Below are positions 1 to 11,188 of a stretch of DNA of 64,000 bases, piece by piece. The position numbers and the translations under genes are program-made. Source of the DNA: Tubiluchus corallicola (taxonomy: Eukaryota; Priapulida; Priapulimorpha; Priapulimorphida; Tubiluchidae); contig JAQGDQ010000020.1 of the NCBI GenBank assembly GCA_030141605.1, positions 1,012,001 to 1,076,000 on the forward strand, written 5' to 3'. The notes under the pieces are model-generated. The model was not told the DNA's origin and searched no databases. It worked only from the letters and a program-made list of their open reading frames with translations. Every line of letters begins with the position of its first letter. Position 1 is the stretch's first letter.

Positions 1-36
1 TGTATCAGCAAGAGATGGAGATCAGCACTGAAAGAT

Positions 37-525
37 GTGAAAGTATGTCGTGGAGCTGATGTGGGCTCTGACCACCACCTAGTTCAAGGAAAAGTGCAGC
101 TCAAACTGAAAAAGATACAAAAGCCAAAAATCACAAGACCTTTTGCGGTTGAAAACCTGAAAGACCAACAAAAAGCAAGGAGTTTTGAACTTGCACTTAG
201 CAACAAATTTGAACCACTACTACAAGCCAACGATATTGAAGAACAGTGGAAAATATTCAAAGAAGCAGTAACAGCAGTTGCAGATGAACAGATCGGCAGA
301 AGAAGGGGTAACAGAAAAGAAATGTGGATACAAGAAAAAACTTGGGAATTAATTGATGAAAGAAAGAAGACTAAGCAAATGAGAGACCAAGCAAAAACAC
401 CAGAAAGCAGGAGTCAAGCCAATGAGCAGTACCAACTGGCAGATAGAGCAGTAAAAAGACGTTGCAGGAGGGACAAGAACGAATGGTTTGAAAAGAAGGG
501 TGAAGAAGTTAGCAGCCAGCCATAA
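37..525 (+). pseudogene. LINE polyprotein fragment: end of endonuclease and linker to RT
   Basis: The first 25 or so residues match the end of an APE-type endonuclease (SDHHLV). The rest is a Lys/Arg/Gln-rich linker typical of RTE-like proteins between endonuclease and RT. The frame stops at 523-525 only because of a one-base shift; the protein continues in the overlapping frame with the segment AASHNDTKTLYRIVKDLTG from about 510. There is no promoter or start-codon context, and it belongs to the LINE that fills 1-2291. Confidence 0.75.
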
Positions 526-964
526 TGATACCAAGACTCTCTACAGAATTGTTAAAGATCTAACGGGAACAGGAGGCACCCCAGCTGTGCCAATCAAGAA
601 CAAAAGTGGTGTGACTCTCACAACAACAGAACAGCAAAACGCACGATGGGTGGAACACTTCAAGGAAGTTCTCAACCAGCCAAACCCAACAACATTATTC
701 AATTTTGAGAATGAAATTGGACAACAACAGCTAGATGTAAGATTGGACAACATCAGTGAACTGGAAGTCGAAACTGCCATCAAAAAACTAAAGAACAACA
801 AAGTAGCTGGAGAGGACCAAATAACAGCTGAGCTCCTGAAACACGGTAATAAAGGGATAACACGATCAATGACAAAGCTCCTGAACAGCTGCTGGGAACA
901 ACAAAAGGTCCCCGAAGATTGGAGAAATGGAGTCATCGTGAAGTTGCCTAAAAAGGGAACCTGA
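488..964 (+). pseudogene. LINE polyprotein fragment: N-terminal part of reverse transcriptase
   Basis: This piece carries the linker and the start of the RT domain: ELEVETAIKKLKNNKVAGED is the usual 'LKNNKAAGxD' motif, followed by LLKHGNKG and WRNGVIVKLPKKG. It ends at a TGA at 962-964 created by a missing base in the AAAAAGGGAACC stretch. Reading in the next frame restores the conserved L-T-D-C-N-N-W-R-G-I-T segment that leads into the third piece. Confidence 0.75.
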
Positions 965-2274
965 CAGATTGCAACAATTGGAGAGGAATAACTCTGATGT
1001 CAATACCTGGAAAAGTCCTGAGTATAGTGCTGCTAGATCGGTTGAGAGATGCTGTTGATATAAGACTAAGAGAACAACAAGCTGGATTTAGAAAAGGAAG
1101 ATCATGCTGTGAACAGATATTCACTCTCAGAAACATCATTGAGCAATGTATGGAATTCCAACAGCCCTTATTAATCAATTTTATTGATTTCAAGAAGGCT
1201 TTTGACTCTGTTCACAGGCAGTCTCTATGGAAAATTGCTTCTCTGTATGGTATCCCACAGAAATTCATTTCAACCATCCAGAACTTTTACCAAAACAGCG
1301 GCTGTTGTATAAGAACACAAGAGGGAAACACCGAGTATTTCACCATCGAAACTGGAGTTAAGCAAGGTTGCATTATGTCGCCATTCCTGTTCCTACTGAC
1401 GATTGATTTCATCATGAACAAGGCGGTTGATGGTAAAGATCTAGGAATGCAATGGAAACAACAACAACGATTGGCAGATCTGGACTTCGCTGACGATATA
1501 GCTCTTCTGGAAACATCAAAAGAAAGCCTGCAACAACTGACCACAAGTATGGAAGAAGTAGCGGGAAAAATTGGATTGAGAATTAGTCAAGAAAAGACCA
1601 AAGTTTTGAAAGTGTGGACAAACCAACAGAATGATGTACATATAACAGTGGGAGGCCAAATGGTTAAGAACGTTACCAGTTTTTCATATCTGGGCAGTGT
1701 GATGACCTGTAATGGAGGTACAGAAAATGACATCAGGGGGAGAATTGGCAAAGCAACAGCAGTATTTAGGAAGATGGGAAAAATCTGGACAAGCAAGAAA
1801 ATTGACATGAAAATCAAACTTCGTCTGTACAACGCCATTGTGCAGCCAACGGCTCTCTATGCCAGCGAAACCTGGAAAGTCACAGCGGAGTTATCAAAGA
1901 AACTGAACGTCTTCCACCAAAAATGCCTTCGAAAGATACTAAAAATCTCCTACCGCGACCATGTCACCAATGTAGAAGTTCTTCAACGAGCGCAGTCATT
2001 GCGGTTACAAGATATAGTTACAGAGAGAAGAATGAAACTGGCTGGACATATTCTCCGTCTATCAGAAAGTCGCTACGCCAAAACAGCAGTACAGTGGGAA
2101 CCACCTGGTGGGAAACGAAAAAGAGGTCGGCCAAAAACAACGTGGCGCAGATCCTTCAAAGAAGACCTTCGAGCTGTCAACAGACGTTGGGAAAACGTAG
2201 AGAACGAAGCCGCCGATAGAACTCAGTGGAAAATGCTGTCTGCCCAATGTGCATCAATGCGCAGGAAGGACTAA
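965..2274 (+). pseudogene. LINE polyprotein fragment: RT palm/thumb and C-terminal domain
   Basis: The largest intact piece, about 425 residues. RT signatures in order: QQAGFRKGRSCCEQI, NFIDFKKAFDSVHR, TGVKQGCIMSPFLF, LADLDFADDIALLE (FADD catalytic pair intact), FSYLGSVMTCNGG. Then come the thumb region and a C-terminal zone with LAGHILRLSE and KRKRGRPKTTWRR, which is typical of RTE-like elements. No RNase H domain is seen, as expected for this group. The catalytic residues survive although the whole element is frame-broken, so the copy is fairly young. Confidence 0.8.
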
Positions 2275-2291
2275 GGTCTAAGGTCTAAGGT

Positions 2292-3145
2292 GCTGGGATT
2301 ACATTATATAGTAGAAAAGTCTCATTGTACATCTACAAATTTATAGGGTAATTTATGGGAGTTAGGCGTTCTAGATAACGTGTTTAATATAATGTAGAAT
2401 GGCTTGTTGTCAAATGGGTATATTAGCTGTAATGTTTATTCCTGAACATTTAAGTAATTTTGCTCAGTACAGACGAGATATGTTTTGCAGTTTTTAAAAA
2501 TTTATATTCCCATTTTCTACACTTGATATGATAACATATATCATATAGTCTGCATGTACCCAATAAGCCTTTTCACAGTTTCGTTGTGTGCACGCGCAGT
2601 TGCTGTGGGTCAAAGGTTAAGTGTACCGCAGCAGCGCATCTTAACTACAACCATCATGTGACATGTGGGTAAAGCAAAGCATCAGTTCAGTAACTTCAGG
2701 TGTTTTACGTGGACTTTACATAATTATGCATTAGTTTGTGCATAGAGTGATTTACTAACAGAATCTTGCTTTGGAACAAGAAAAAATGAACTAGGTAAGG
2801 TTCTAGCTAGCTGTTAAAACATGTTAAAACTGTTACTGTTACAATAGCTTTGACTGCGATGTGTACACAAATGCGTTGTCTGGTACATTTAACCTCTGAC
2901 CTTTCCCCGATCATCGTCAATCGCTAGAACTGTGAAAAGGCTTGTTGCAGTATTAGATAATGTCGTGTTTAAAAAATTGCTTTAGAACATTTAGGAGACC
3001 ATTGTGTTATGAATTTGAATTATATAATTTGAAGTAGCACGAATACACTAATTGTTTCATTAATAATAAGCAAAAACGCCTTACAGCAAACAAAAGTTAA
3101 TGACCAAATTCATTTAGCAAAAAGGCGTCTTATGAACCGCCAAAA
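2292..3145. other. AT-rich flank, no secure gene
   Basis: Between the LINE tail and the first tentative exon I see no long reading frame and no RNA gene. A 33-base segment at 2762-2794, bounded by an AG and by GTAAGG, could be a small exon or 5' UTR exon of the gene that follows, but nothing confirms it. The promoter of that gene may lie here; I cannot point to it. Confidence 0.4.
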
Positions 3146-3380
3146 ATGGCTTTCAAGGAGTATACTGCAGATTATGACTGACGGCATACGGTAAGTGGCT
3201 CACTGCAAATGGATTATCTGTGGACCACTGGTTAACACATGTTCATTTTTTATAAGGCGGCCTCGCAGCTTGCACTTTACCGATTACGTCCAGCTCTGCG
3301 TGACATCAGCCTAATACTTCAGTTATAATTTTGAGAACGTATAAGAAAGCCTTTTTTATTTAATTCACATTTTTTTCTAG

Positions 3381-3464
3381 TTTCAGCTTCAAAGCGAGAA
3401 TCAAGGACATTACGACACTCTGTTGCCTCCGGGGCGCCTCAGGTACCTTCGGGTAGTTTTCCCG
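3381..3464 (+). other. Tentative upstream exon of the Ser/Pro-rich gene
   Basis: A pyrimidine tract ending in CTAG precedes position 3381. Two donors are possible: GTACCT at 3443 or GTGTGA at 3465. With the second, the segment reads as a Ser/Arg-rich stretch (RTLRHSVASGAP) and joins the 4801 exon in the right phase. With the first, another frame is open and would join an ATG-containing short exon ending at 3190 (strong GTAAGT donor). Both frames are open over 60 bases, so the sequence does not decide. Confidence 0.35.
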
Positions 3465-6400
3465 GTGTGATGTTAGGTGTGTAATTAAGTAGTTGATTCA
3501 TGAATTATTATAATAATTACACAAATTTGATTTGTTGTTACTATGTTACAGTAATGGCACATTGTGTTTTTCACCTCTACACAACTTCATACTAGTTTTG
3601 TTGAGCAAAAAAATAAGTTTGAATTAAATTTTGTTCATCGTTTTGCAGTATGTTTGCAAACCTGTGTCCATAGTTATGTAAATCAAGCAAATTGGTTTTT
3701 TGACAGATTTTTTAGGCTTTTTTATCAAATATGCTAATTAAAATTGAGCTTTAGCATTCACTCGTAGTGACAATGAAACTTATTCAATTAATATAATCAA
3801 AAATTAGGCATAATTTAACTTGCACAGCTCTACTGGGTATTAAGAAATGAGTGACCCCTCTGCCTTAGAAGAAAAAACAGACAAAAGCATGAGAATGAGA
3901 ATTTAATTTTAAATAAAGAATGCTTGTTTTTTATATTTTGGTATTTTTTTGGTACTGCCAGCATTTCATAGAGTCTGGTACCCTGACACATCTTTTTTCA
4001 AGAGCTTCTTTATAATCTTTGATTTTTTTAATTTTTACAGCTAAAAATTTATTCGTATTGATCATGATTATATAATCTTATGGTTTACTTCTACTCATGT
4101 ATAAATTTATATATTTATTTTTTGTGCCTAATAAATAAAAATAAATAAATAAAACTAGAATTCTAACTAGAACTAAAAAATGGGTTAAATTTTCAATATT
4201 ATAATCATTAAACTACTGAAAACATGGGTTACTTTTGAGTTTAGGGGTCTAACATCTCTTAACACCCTTTAATTTCGCACATGATGCAATAAGCGTATGC
4301 ATTAATTGATATAGATGCTTGTGTATTGTTTTCCATACCCGAATTTAACATAATTCACAATTTTGTAGTTTCGTTTACTTCAACACCTATGCACAGCAGC
4401 TGTAATCCTTTTTAGAGTGCATGTTATCTAATGAAATTGGCACAAAATTTCATAAAGAAAATTAAAAACAGAAACTTTTTGGGATATGCAAAAATCCTGT
4501 AAGCGATTCCACCATACCCTATGGTGACCAATGTAATACATATATGTAGTAGTTTTTCCTTTCACAATAATCTACGCAAAATATTGACATCTATTGTAAG
4601 TTTTTCTAGTGTAATTAACATGAAATCTAAAATTCCGATCTAAATAATTCAAATCACGTTCATCTAAACATTGTATGTACTTGTTTGAAGAGTGAATTGC
4701 ACTTTTGGTTAACTAGGCGGTTCCACTAATACAAGTTGTTGTATTAATGTGAACCAAAACAACGTTTATTTGTGCCATTTGGCATATTTTTTGAACACAG
4801 ATGCCTCCCCGATGGCGTCTCCGCTTGGCTCAGAGATATCTTTCGGGTTTCCATTTCGAACTCATCGAAGTTACTCGTGGCTGTGTTGTGGTAAGGGGAC
4901 CAGCGTGTGGTGACAGAGTGTTTAACAGAGATGAATTTGGGTTTTTTTAACCTGCCTAATAATGTACCCCTCGTTCTGCAGTTACTCCACACTTTTGTTT
5001 GGTGAAACTTGAACGAAGTGGGTTACAATGATAACTTACTTATGATTACATCGTGTTGTTGTAATCTAATTATGCCCGTAAAATTAGCATGTATGATGTA
5101 TCACGTGTGAGCTATCAGAGCTAAGTGAGTCTCTGCTTTGTAAGCATGATCTGTCTAATATAACTAGTTTTCTTTTATGCTTTGCCTAGTGAGGATAGGG
5201 TACTGCTATAAATGGCTTAGTGGATCCGTGAGAAGTGTGTTTGTGTGGGAGAAAGGGGAAACCTTTGATTTGCTTTCCATTAACACAGCTTGAGCACTGG
5301 ATTATTTTGCTGTGTTTTAACACATTTTTTTCCAAGCAATTGTCAGCTGTTATCAAAGGTTGTCAGGTTTTGCATTTCAGCAGCTTTCGATCGGTGGTGC
5401 TAGATTTACCCTACATAATTATGCAACGGGTTGAGTTTTACATTTGTTTACAAGTTGGTAACTGGTCGTAAGTCATGGGAGCATAGTTTACAAGATAAGC
5501 TTGGTTTTTGCATTGAGGTTCTTTTTGCTTCTTACTCTAATCGTGTGTTCAATACAGTCATGTACTCCCGTGATTATGGAGGCAACTTGTTTTTCGAAAG
5601 TTTTTTTTTAGTTTATCGAGAAGCAGTCATCAGTCATCCTAACTGCTCATGTCATCAATGTCACTCAACTAATTGGATAAACATTTATACCATCATACAT
5701 TTATGCCTTAATTGTTTGTATATTAATTAGTTATGTCTTACCTTTCGAAGTTTTAATCACTTTATAAAAATTCTGGCACCAAATTGATTAATCAAACTCA
5801 TTTATGTAACTGAACACTCTCTACTTTTTCCTACGATCATAGCATGTTCTGTGATTGACCCATGTTGATCAGTAATCTATATTAAGAAGAGAAACGGTCC
5901 CATCATTGATCCTTGTGGGAATCCGTGTATCCTCCTGAATTTAACTGTATCATAAATTTGAACTAAATCTAATGTATATTAAGAAGAGAAACGGTCCCAA
6001 CACTGATCCTTGTGGGAATCCACGTATCCACCTGAATTTAACTGTATCATAAATTTTAAACTAAATGTAATGTATATTAAGAAGAGAAATGGCCCCCAAC
6101 ACTGATCCTTGAGGGAATCCACTTGTTATTGTGAATTTTTCTAGATCATAAATAGTACACAAATATACATTTAAATTTTTATGTTATTTAACATTTAAAT
6201 CAACATTTATCAACATTTAAATTTATATGTTATTATTGGTTTTATTTTCTGTAATTAGCATGTTTATTAGCAGCCGTGTTGATGTTTTTAACATCTATTA
6301 ATTATTGCTGCTGTGGAATTTAATACTACTAACTCATTGGTTTATGAACTAGTATCCGAAAATCTCACAATGCTTCTATACTGATGCTTATCAGTATGTT

Positions 6401-9228
6401 GATGCTTAGATTAAGCTTTTGATATCTGCCACTTATCAATAAAATAATTTTTCTCATATTCTTGCAAGAAATTCGCCACTATAATTAGCATCATTGAAAT
6501 TTTTTTGTCATTTCTTAAATTGTGTATTTTTCTTAAATTCTAGTTATTCTATATTAGCAATATAACTTTATGGGCAAATTACCTAAAATCTAGTTGGCTT
6601 CCTTTCTTAAAAAAACGGTAAACTTCTGTTCAAAATAAGACATAACTGTTCTAAGACCTCGCATAAATGCTATGGTCCATATGTGAAAATAATAAATTAA
6701 AGGATATTATTGTCATTACAGGTACTATCACATCAAATGCCGGCACACTTTTTAGTACGAAAGTTATAAGTGGATCGTCTAGTGCACCGGATCTCTCAAT
6801 ACTGGAGCGTGGTCCTGATAGTAAGTGATCCACTTTTCCCGCAAAAGACTTGCTCGAGCATTTTTTGAATATAACGAAATTATTATTGTGTCCAAGGAAA
6901 GAACAGACTTTTCCCTGCCTGAGCTGTTCTTAATCTATGACTTGTTTGGGTGAATGTTGCACGTTCAAATCAAATTCAAACCAGCTTTTTAGCTTAAATT
7001 CAATTCGAACCTAAAATTATGAATTCGAATGATTATGCGCTTTGACTACATATGTTCTTTGTCATTAAAATTTTTGAAACATCGTGCAGTCAACACAGTT
7101 CAGCTGCAATTTCTGTGCACAATTTTTAAACAAATTATTCGTGTTTTTACTGCAGAACAAGTGAAGTGATATACATGATCTTTGTAAAACTGTTTTTATT
7201 AATGAATCGAAGATCTATTCAAAAATCATAAAACTGAATTCAAATTCGATTTGGATTCCAAATCTGGAAAATCGGTTTGGTTCGAGTTCAAAAGTCAAAT
7301 TCAATTTGATACTAATTTATTGTCTGGTAGAGAACACTCACCCCTAATTAGTGGACAGTAAAATATTATATTGACCTGCCTTCGCAATTTCGCTCTGAAC
7401 TGACGCCATCTACCGAACATTTTATTAAACATTTGTGAATGGCGTTAAAAATGTAAACATTTCCATGATAGATAAACTGCAAGTGCCATGTTTGCTTTTT
7501 TTGACAAATTTTCTAATCGTACGGTGAATGCAACGTCATTTTATGGATGTCTGCTTAGAACGTTGGTTATGCTTTATATTTACTCTGCTTTTTTCCTCTA
7601 GCTATTGATCCAAAGGCCGGTGTACCTGCCATTCGACCACTAGAGACGCTACACAACGCCCTCTCGATGAAACAAGTTGATTCATTCATGGAGCGAGTGA
7701 TCGTCTCAGCCACACAGAGGACTGCTTCGTGTCAGTCCTTCACTTCTCCTCCGGGAAACGGTAAAATGTTTGCAGCCATCTCGCCGTCGATGACACCTGC
7801 AGGAGGTGTGTGTCTTTTTTTTATGTTTATTAATCTAATTAAAGCCATTTAGTATCATGACATGGGACTATATTTTTATTTATTATTTAAGAAGCTATAG
7901 TTTACATTAAAGTTCACTTATATATAGCTTAAAAAATTGGTCTTGAAATTTTATGCAGCTCATGTGCTGTCTTATTACATACAGGGCTTGCATTAGCAGT
8001 AACAATGTATAAAAGTCATCTGAAAAAAGTTTAGATAACATTATGTAAAGTTTGAAAAAATAGTCACAGCATTCGTAGCATACACTTCACCAACTAAACA
8101 AAATTTTAAATTACTGTGTCTTGTCGGTAAGGCTAAAAGTAATAGAGCTTTGCACGGGAACTTTTTGAGACTTGGTTTAACATTGCCTTTTCTTCCCCTG
8201 ATTTACGTTATCCTTAATTGATGTTATGTGTAATGATGCGGTCGGAACAGTATCGTGGGAGATTTAAAATAAAAACAAGCAAAAATTACTTTTAACGTGA
8301 ATGCGGTACACCATTAAAATTGCTATAAACGAAGATACAATTTTTTACGGGGCGACTTCTCTGAAACCTACTTCAGGAACCTCTTTTCTTGTTCTTTAAG
8401 TGAAATGAAGTAGATTGATCTGTTACGCATAAACATTGATATTTGCAATTAGTGATCTTAACGGGTTAGTGTTATCAGTATCATCAATTTCAGTAAAATA
8501 CTATCACTGTATTTCCTCTCACACAAGTAACTAAAAACAACAGAGCAGGATTGTGGTCTCGATTTTTAATAGCCATTAGCTAATGATTTGAGAATAAATA
8601 AGTGTTACTACTGCTAATACCATCTAGACAAGTAGGCAGTCAGATAAACAAAAACTTTTTAAGCTTGGACAATCCTCCAAAAAAAACAAATAATCCACTA
8701 GCACAATTAAAAAAAGATCAAACTTCCTTAGATCCATGTTAGCTTACTAATGACCAAATGTTTGTAAATTGAACAATTTGTCAACGTGGCAATAATGCCA
8801 ACTAATAAGACATGGAATTAGATTATAATAGTATCGTGATTTTGTATTTTTGTTTATATTATGAAGAGAGATTTTGCTAGATCAAAGCAACAATGTGAGA
8901 GTTGCATGTCACAGTTGTGACAGCAAGTATGTAGGCCTGACTACTAGGCAACTCCTATGTAGAATAGTTAAACATTTGACTGAAAAAGCTAATTTCAAAG
9001 TGTAAATTTATGCCATTTTTAAACACTGTTTCAAAGTTTTTAAGCAAAAAACTGGGTCATAAAAAAGATACTATGAAATCATTTCCATCTCTTTTAGGTG
9101 CAAGTGGATTTTCTAGTGCTGGAGCTTCTAGTCCAGGTGGTCTCCACAAAGAGTACAATCCGTCAGACTTCATGAGCAAACTTTCTGAACTCATGGATGC
9201 CGGTGGGCCGTCTCGCCCAACCAGCTAG
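3381..9228 (+). CDS. Unrecognised Ser/Pro-rich protein, 3' exons (N-terminus uncertain)
   Basis: Exons with good splice sites: 4801-4890, 6722-6820, 7602-7805 and 9098-9228 (stop TAG). All joins are phase 1 and keep one frame open. The predicted C-terminal part includes FGFPFRTHRSYSW, LFSTKVISGSSSAPDLS, the hydrophobic-patterned helix ETLHNALSMKQVDSFMERV, the possible basophilic kinase site TQRTASCQSF, and an end NPSDFMSKLSELMDAGG. It is rich in Ser, Pro and Gly, so probably largely disordered with a few short conserved helices, like many regulatory or adaptor proteins; that is inference. A fifth exon at 3381-3464 fits in phase and would add SKRESRTLRHSVASGAP. An alternative model uses an ATG at about 3173 in a short exon with a strong donor (GTAAGT at 3191) and a donor at 3443, which gives a different N-terminus. 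A polyadenylation signal follows at 9262. I do not recognise the family. Confidence 0.6.
4054..4154 (+). repeat. Retroposon 3' tail with (ATAA)n, copy 1
   Basis: About 100 bases starting at TATTGATCATGATTATATAA and ending TTTTGTGCCTAATAAATAAA plus further TAAA units. A second copy with the same body and a (TAA)n tail is at 16596-16710. A shared body ending in a variable simple repeat is the usual 3' end of a LINE or SINE. It lies in an intron of the Ser/Pro-rich gene. Confidence 0.65.
5878..6170 (-). repeat. Three tandem copies (97-98 bp) of a LINE RT motif fragment, antisense
   Basis: Units begin at 5878, 5975 and 6073, each with TATATTAAGAAGAGAAA. Read on the minus strand the unit translates as GFPQGSMMGPFLFLI, the conserved 'GxPQGSxLGPLLFL' motif of CR1/Jockey-type reverse transcriptases. 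The third unit is the most diverged. A short piece of a LINE has therefore been tandemly triplicated inside an intron. No complete LINE surrounds it. Confidence 0.7.
7907..8399 (+). mobile_element. TTAA-bounded non-autonomous element, copy 1
   Basis: About 490 bp bounded by TTAA (7907-7910 and 8396-8399). It shares with the other copies the internal landmarks AGCTTAAAAAATT, GTAAAGTTTGAAAAA, CTTTGAGACTTGGTTTAAC-like sequence and the right end CCTCTTTTCTTGTTCT just before TTAA. No transposase frame is present. Other copies: 24136-24642, 54859-55520 and a left part at 62217. Superfamily inference: TTAA target sites are the hallmark of piggyBac, though the ends do not start with the usual CCC. 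Confidence 0.7.
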
Positions 9229-9261
9229 TAGTAGTTTCTGTCTCCGGATGAACCTCAATAC

Positions 9262-9267
9262 AATAAA
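9262..9267 (+). terminator. Polyadenylation signal AATAAA of the Ser/Pro-rich gene
   Basis: AATAAA lies 34 bases after the stop codon at 9228, the first such signal in the 3' flank. Further AATAAA motifs near 9758 and 11552 could serve longer 3' UTRs. Confidence 0.5.
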
Positions 9268-10994
9268 CCAAAGATTCTCAGCTTTGGACAAGTCTCATTT
9301 GTGATATTTAACGAGTGTTTGTCTAGTTAAGTCCCACAAGTTTTTAAGCTTTCTTATTGTTTCCTTATTGCTGTCTTTAAGCTAAATGCACTTCTGACTT
9401 GTTCCACTGACAGAATAATTCTTGTTTTTAGTACATTAGGTTGCCATCATCAAATGTAAAAATTGCCTTTTAGAAGTTAAAAATTTCACATAGTAAATTA
9501 TTAGGAAAAAACTACTTAATTTTATAGTTTTCCGTGTCATCTTTGACTTCTAAAACTCAAAACAACTCGCGTCTCCTGTAACAGATAATATTTGCAGATC
9601 TTGTGAAAACTTTCTGGATGTAAGAAAAGTTTGACTAGCAATAGAGATAGACTAAAGTGTTTACTGTACACACTTTTAGCAAGGCCCATAGACAGCACAG
9701 AAAACTTTTTCGTAGTGGTTTATCTTGTAAATCATTTCCCCCTAATTTCAAACTTCAATAAAGTTCCATTTAAAATTTAAAATTGAATGCATCTTTTCTT
9801 GTGCATTTTTTTACAGGAAAATAGAATGAAAGATCAGTGTTAGAAGCATAGAACTTGTTTTGAGGTGCTGTTCTAATGCATTATTTGTAATCTGCCCAAT
9901 GGGTGTAAAACCCTTACATAAACGTGTTAATGGCATAATCTAAAACTACTTAGAAAGTAGAGAACTGGGGGGGGGGTGTATAGGTGTGCCAATTTGAGGA
10001 TTAACGGGTAGTTGTATAGCTGGGAACAGTTTCAGAAATTAGAATAATTTGGCAGTGTAGCATATTTCATTGTGACGACTGTAAGTTATGACAGTTGAGA
10101 ACAGTTGGTACTACTGTGCACTACAGTTTACCGTGCTTCTACTGTACTAAAACTACTGTGCTTCTGACAAATCCTGCTGTTATAGATATAGAAGTAGATT
10201 GGTGACCACCTTTTTGTCTAGTGTTGTGATAAGTTATTGTGATATGTTTTAAACTAGTTCGTGTTTTGATTAATTAGTTTGACATTTAGCATGTAAATGA
10301 ATGAATGCGATTGCAGTGCACAACATTGCTTTAGCAATCATTAGCTAAACATTTTGTTCTTAACATTTGGATTATAGTAATGTAGAAACCGTTTGCATTA
10401 TAAATGTTAATGTGTGCATCCAGTGTCGTGACACTGAATTATTGCTAGTCTAGACGCGTGCGTCCATTGTCCTGACACAGAGTTATAGCTAGTCTAGATA
10501 TGTTGGTCAAGTTTAGCGTGTAGACAATTAAGTTTTTTCGAGTCAGTGTAATGGCTTTTGGTTATACATTGCTTACGTTGTCGTTCAAATTGGATATTGA
10601 TTTTAGTCAAGCAGCACAATAATGATTTTACCCAAACAGTACACTAAAATGCACCTGCTGGACTAGTGTTGTTAAACTTAGTATTCAGTGAATTAAATGA
10701 ACTCTGAGTTAACGTACATGTACAAGTGTTTATAAGTAACGCACATACGAGTAAAAGCCATCTGACGAAACTTCAGTTTCCATATTTCACACTTGCAGTT
10801 AATCTTAATAACAGAGTTAAACGCGAAATTTGAAGTGCGTCTATTGTGAAGACTAGGTTACTCATTTTTCCCTGATGGGATTTCTCCCCCTGATGACTCT
10901 ACTTATGTGTTCTGTACGGCTATGTGGTTTTTTACTGTTAATATTCTTTCATGTTTTTTTTTGTTTACTTGTGCAGTTATCTTTATTTGAATTA

Positions 10995-11188
10995 CAGTCG
11001 CACCTCTTTATACTGCCTACTTTGAGACTGTGAAAAAAGTTGGCGTTAAGCCACTTTGGCATTATAATGAGGCGCATTCATACATGTCAATGCAAATACA
11101 GACGTTTTGCCTTGTCAAAAATTTACTAAGCGAGATTGGCGTAAAAATAACCTTGTAATCCATCATTAAGTCCGGATTAGCGCGACTT
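10995..11188. mobile_element. Short TIR element (MITE), CAGTCGCACCTC family, copy 1
   Basis: Starts with CAGTCGCACCTCTTTATA after a TA dinucleotide and ends in GCGACTT before TA (11189-11190), a near match to the inverse of the start. About 194 bp, with no coding capacity. A related copy starting CAGTCAAACCTCTTTATA is at 59911-60087. The ends and TA target resemble pogo/Tigger-type MITEs; that assignment is inference. Confidence 0.65.

Larger units (their letters stand above)
1..2291 (+). mobile_element. RTE-like non-LTR retrotransposon (LINE), frame-broken, 5' end outside window
   Basis: Remains of one LINE polyprotein of the kind often annotated as 'craniofacial development protein 2-like'. 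It begins inside the endonuclease (GSDHHLV near 64-84, the C-terminal SDH signature) and continues through a linker into the reverse transcriptase. RT motifs visible: FIDFKKAFDS (about 1180-1212), GCIMSPFLF (about 1366-1392) and the catalytic FADD in LDFADDIALL (about 1480-1510). The C-terminal region has the basic GRPKTTWRR motif. Reading passes through three pieces, 37-525, about 488-964 and 965-2274. Single-base shifts near 490-525 and near 955-962 break the frame, so this copy is not functional as it stands. The stop at 2272-2274 is followed at once by a short TAAGGTC tandem repeat (about 2272-2291), the kind of microsatellite tail at which RTE elements end. Family assignment rests on motifs and is fairly sure at the LINE level, less so at clade level. 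Confidence 0.88.

Noticed and set aside
2762-2794. 33-base exon upstream of the Ser/Pro-rich gene
   Set aside because: Acceptor and donor are acceptable and the phase could fit, but it is too short to support without transcripts.
4744-4992. 82-codon minus-strand frame
   Set aside because: Antisense shadow of the plus-strand exon 4801-4890, which has proper splice sites on both sides.
6960-7330. AATTCGAATT-rich stretch as a MITE
   Set aside because: Many short inverted words but no clear paired ends or target duplication; could not be delimited.
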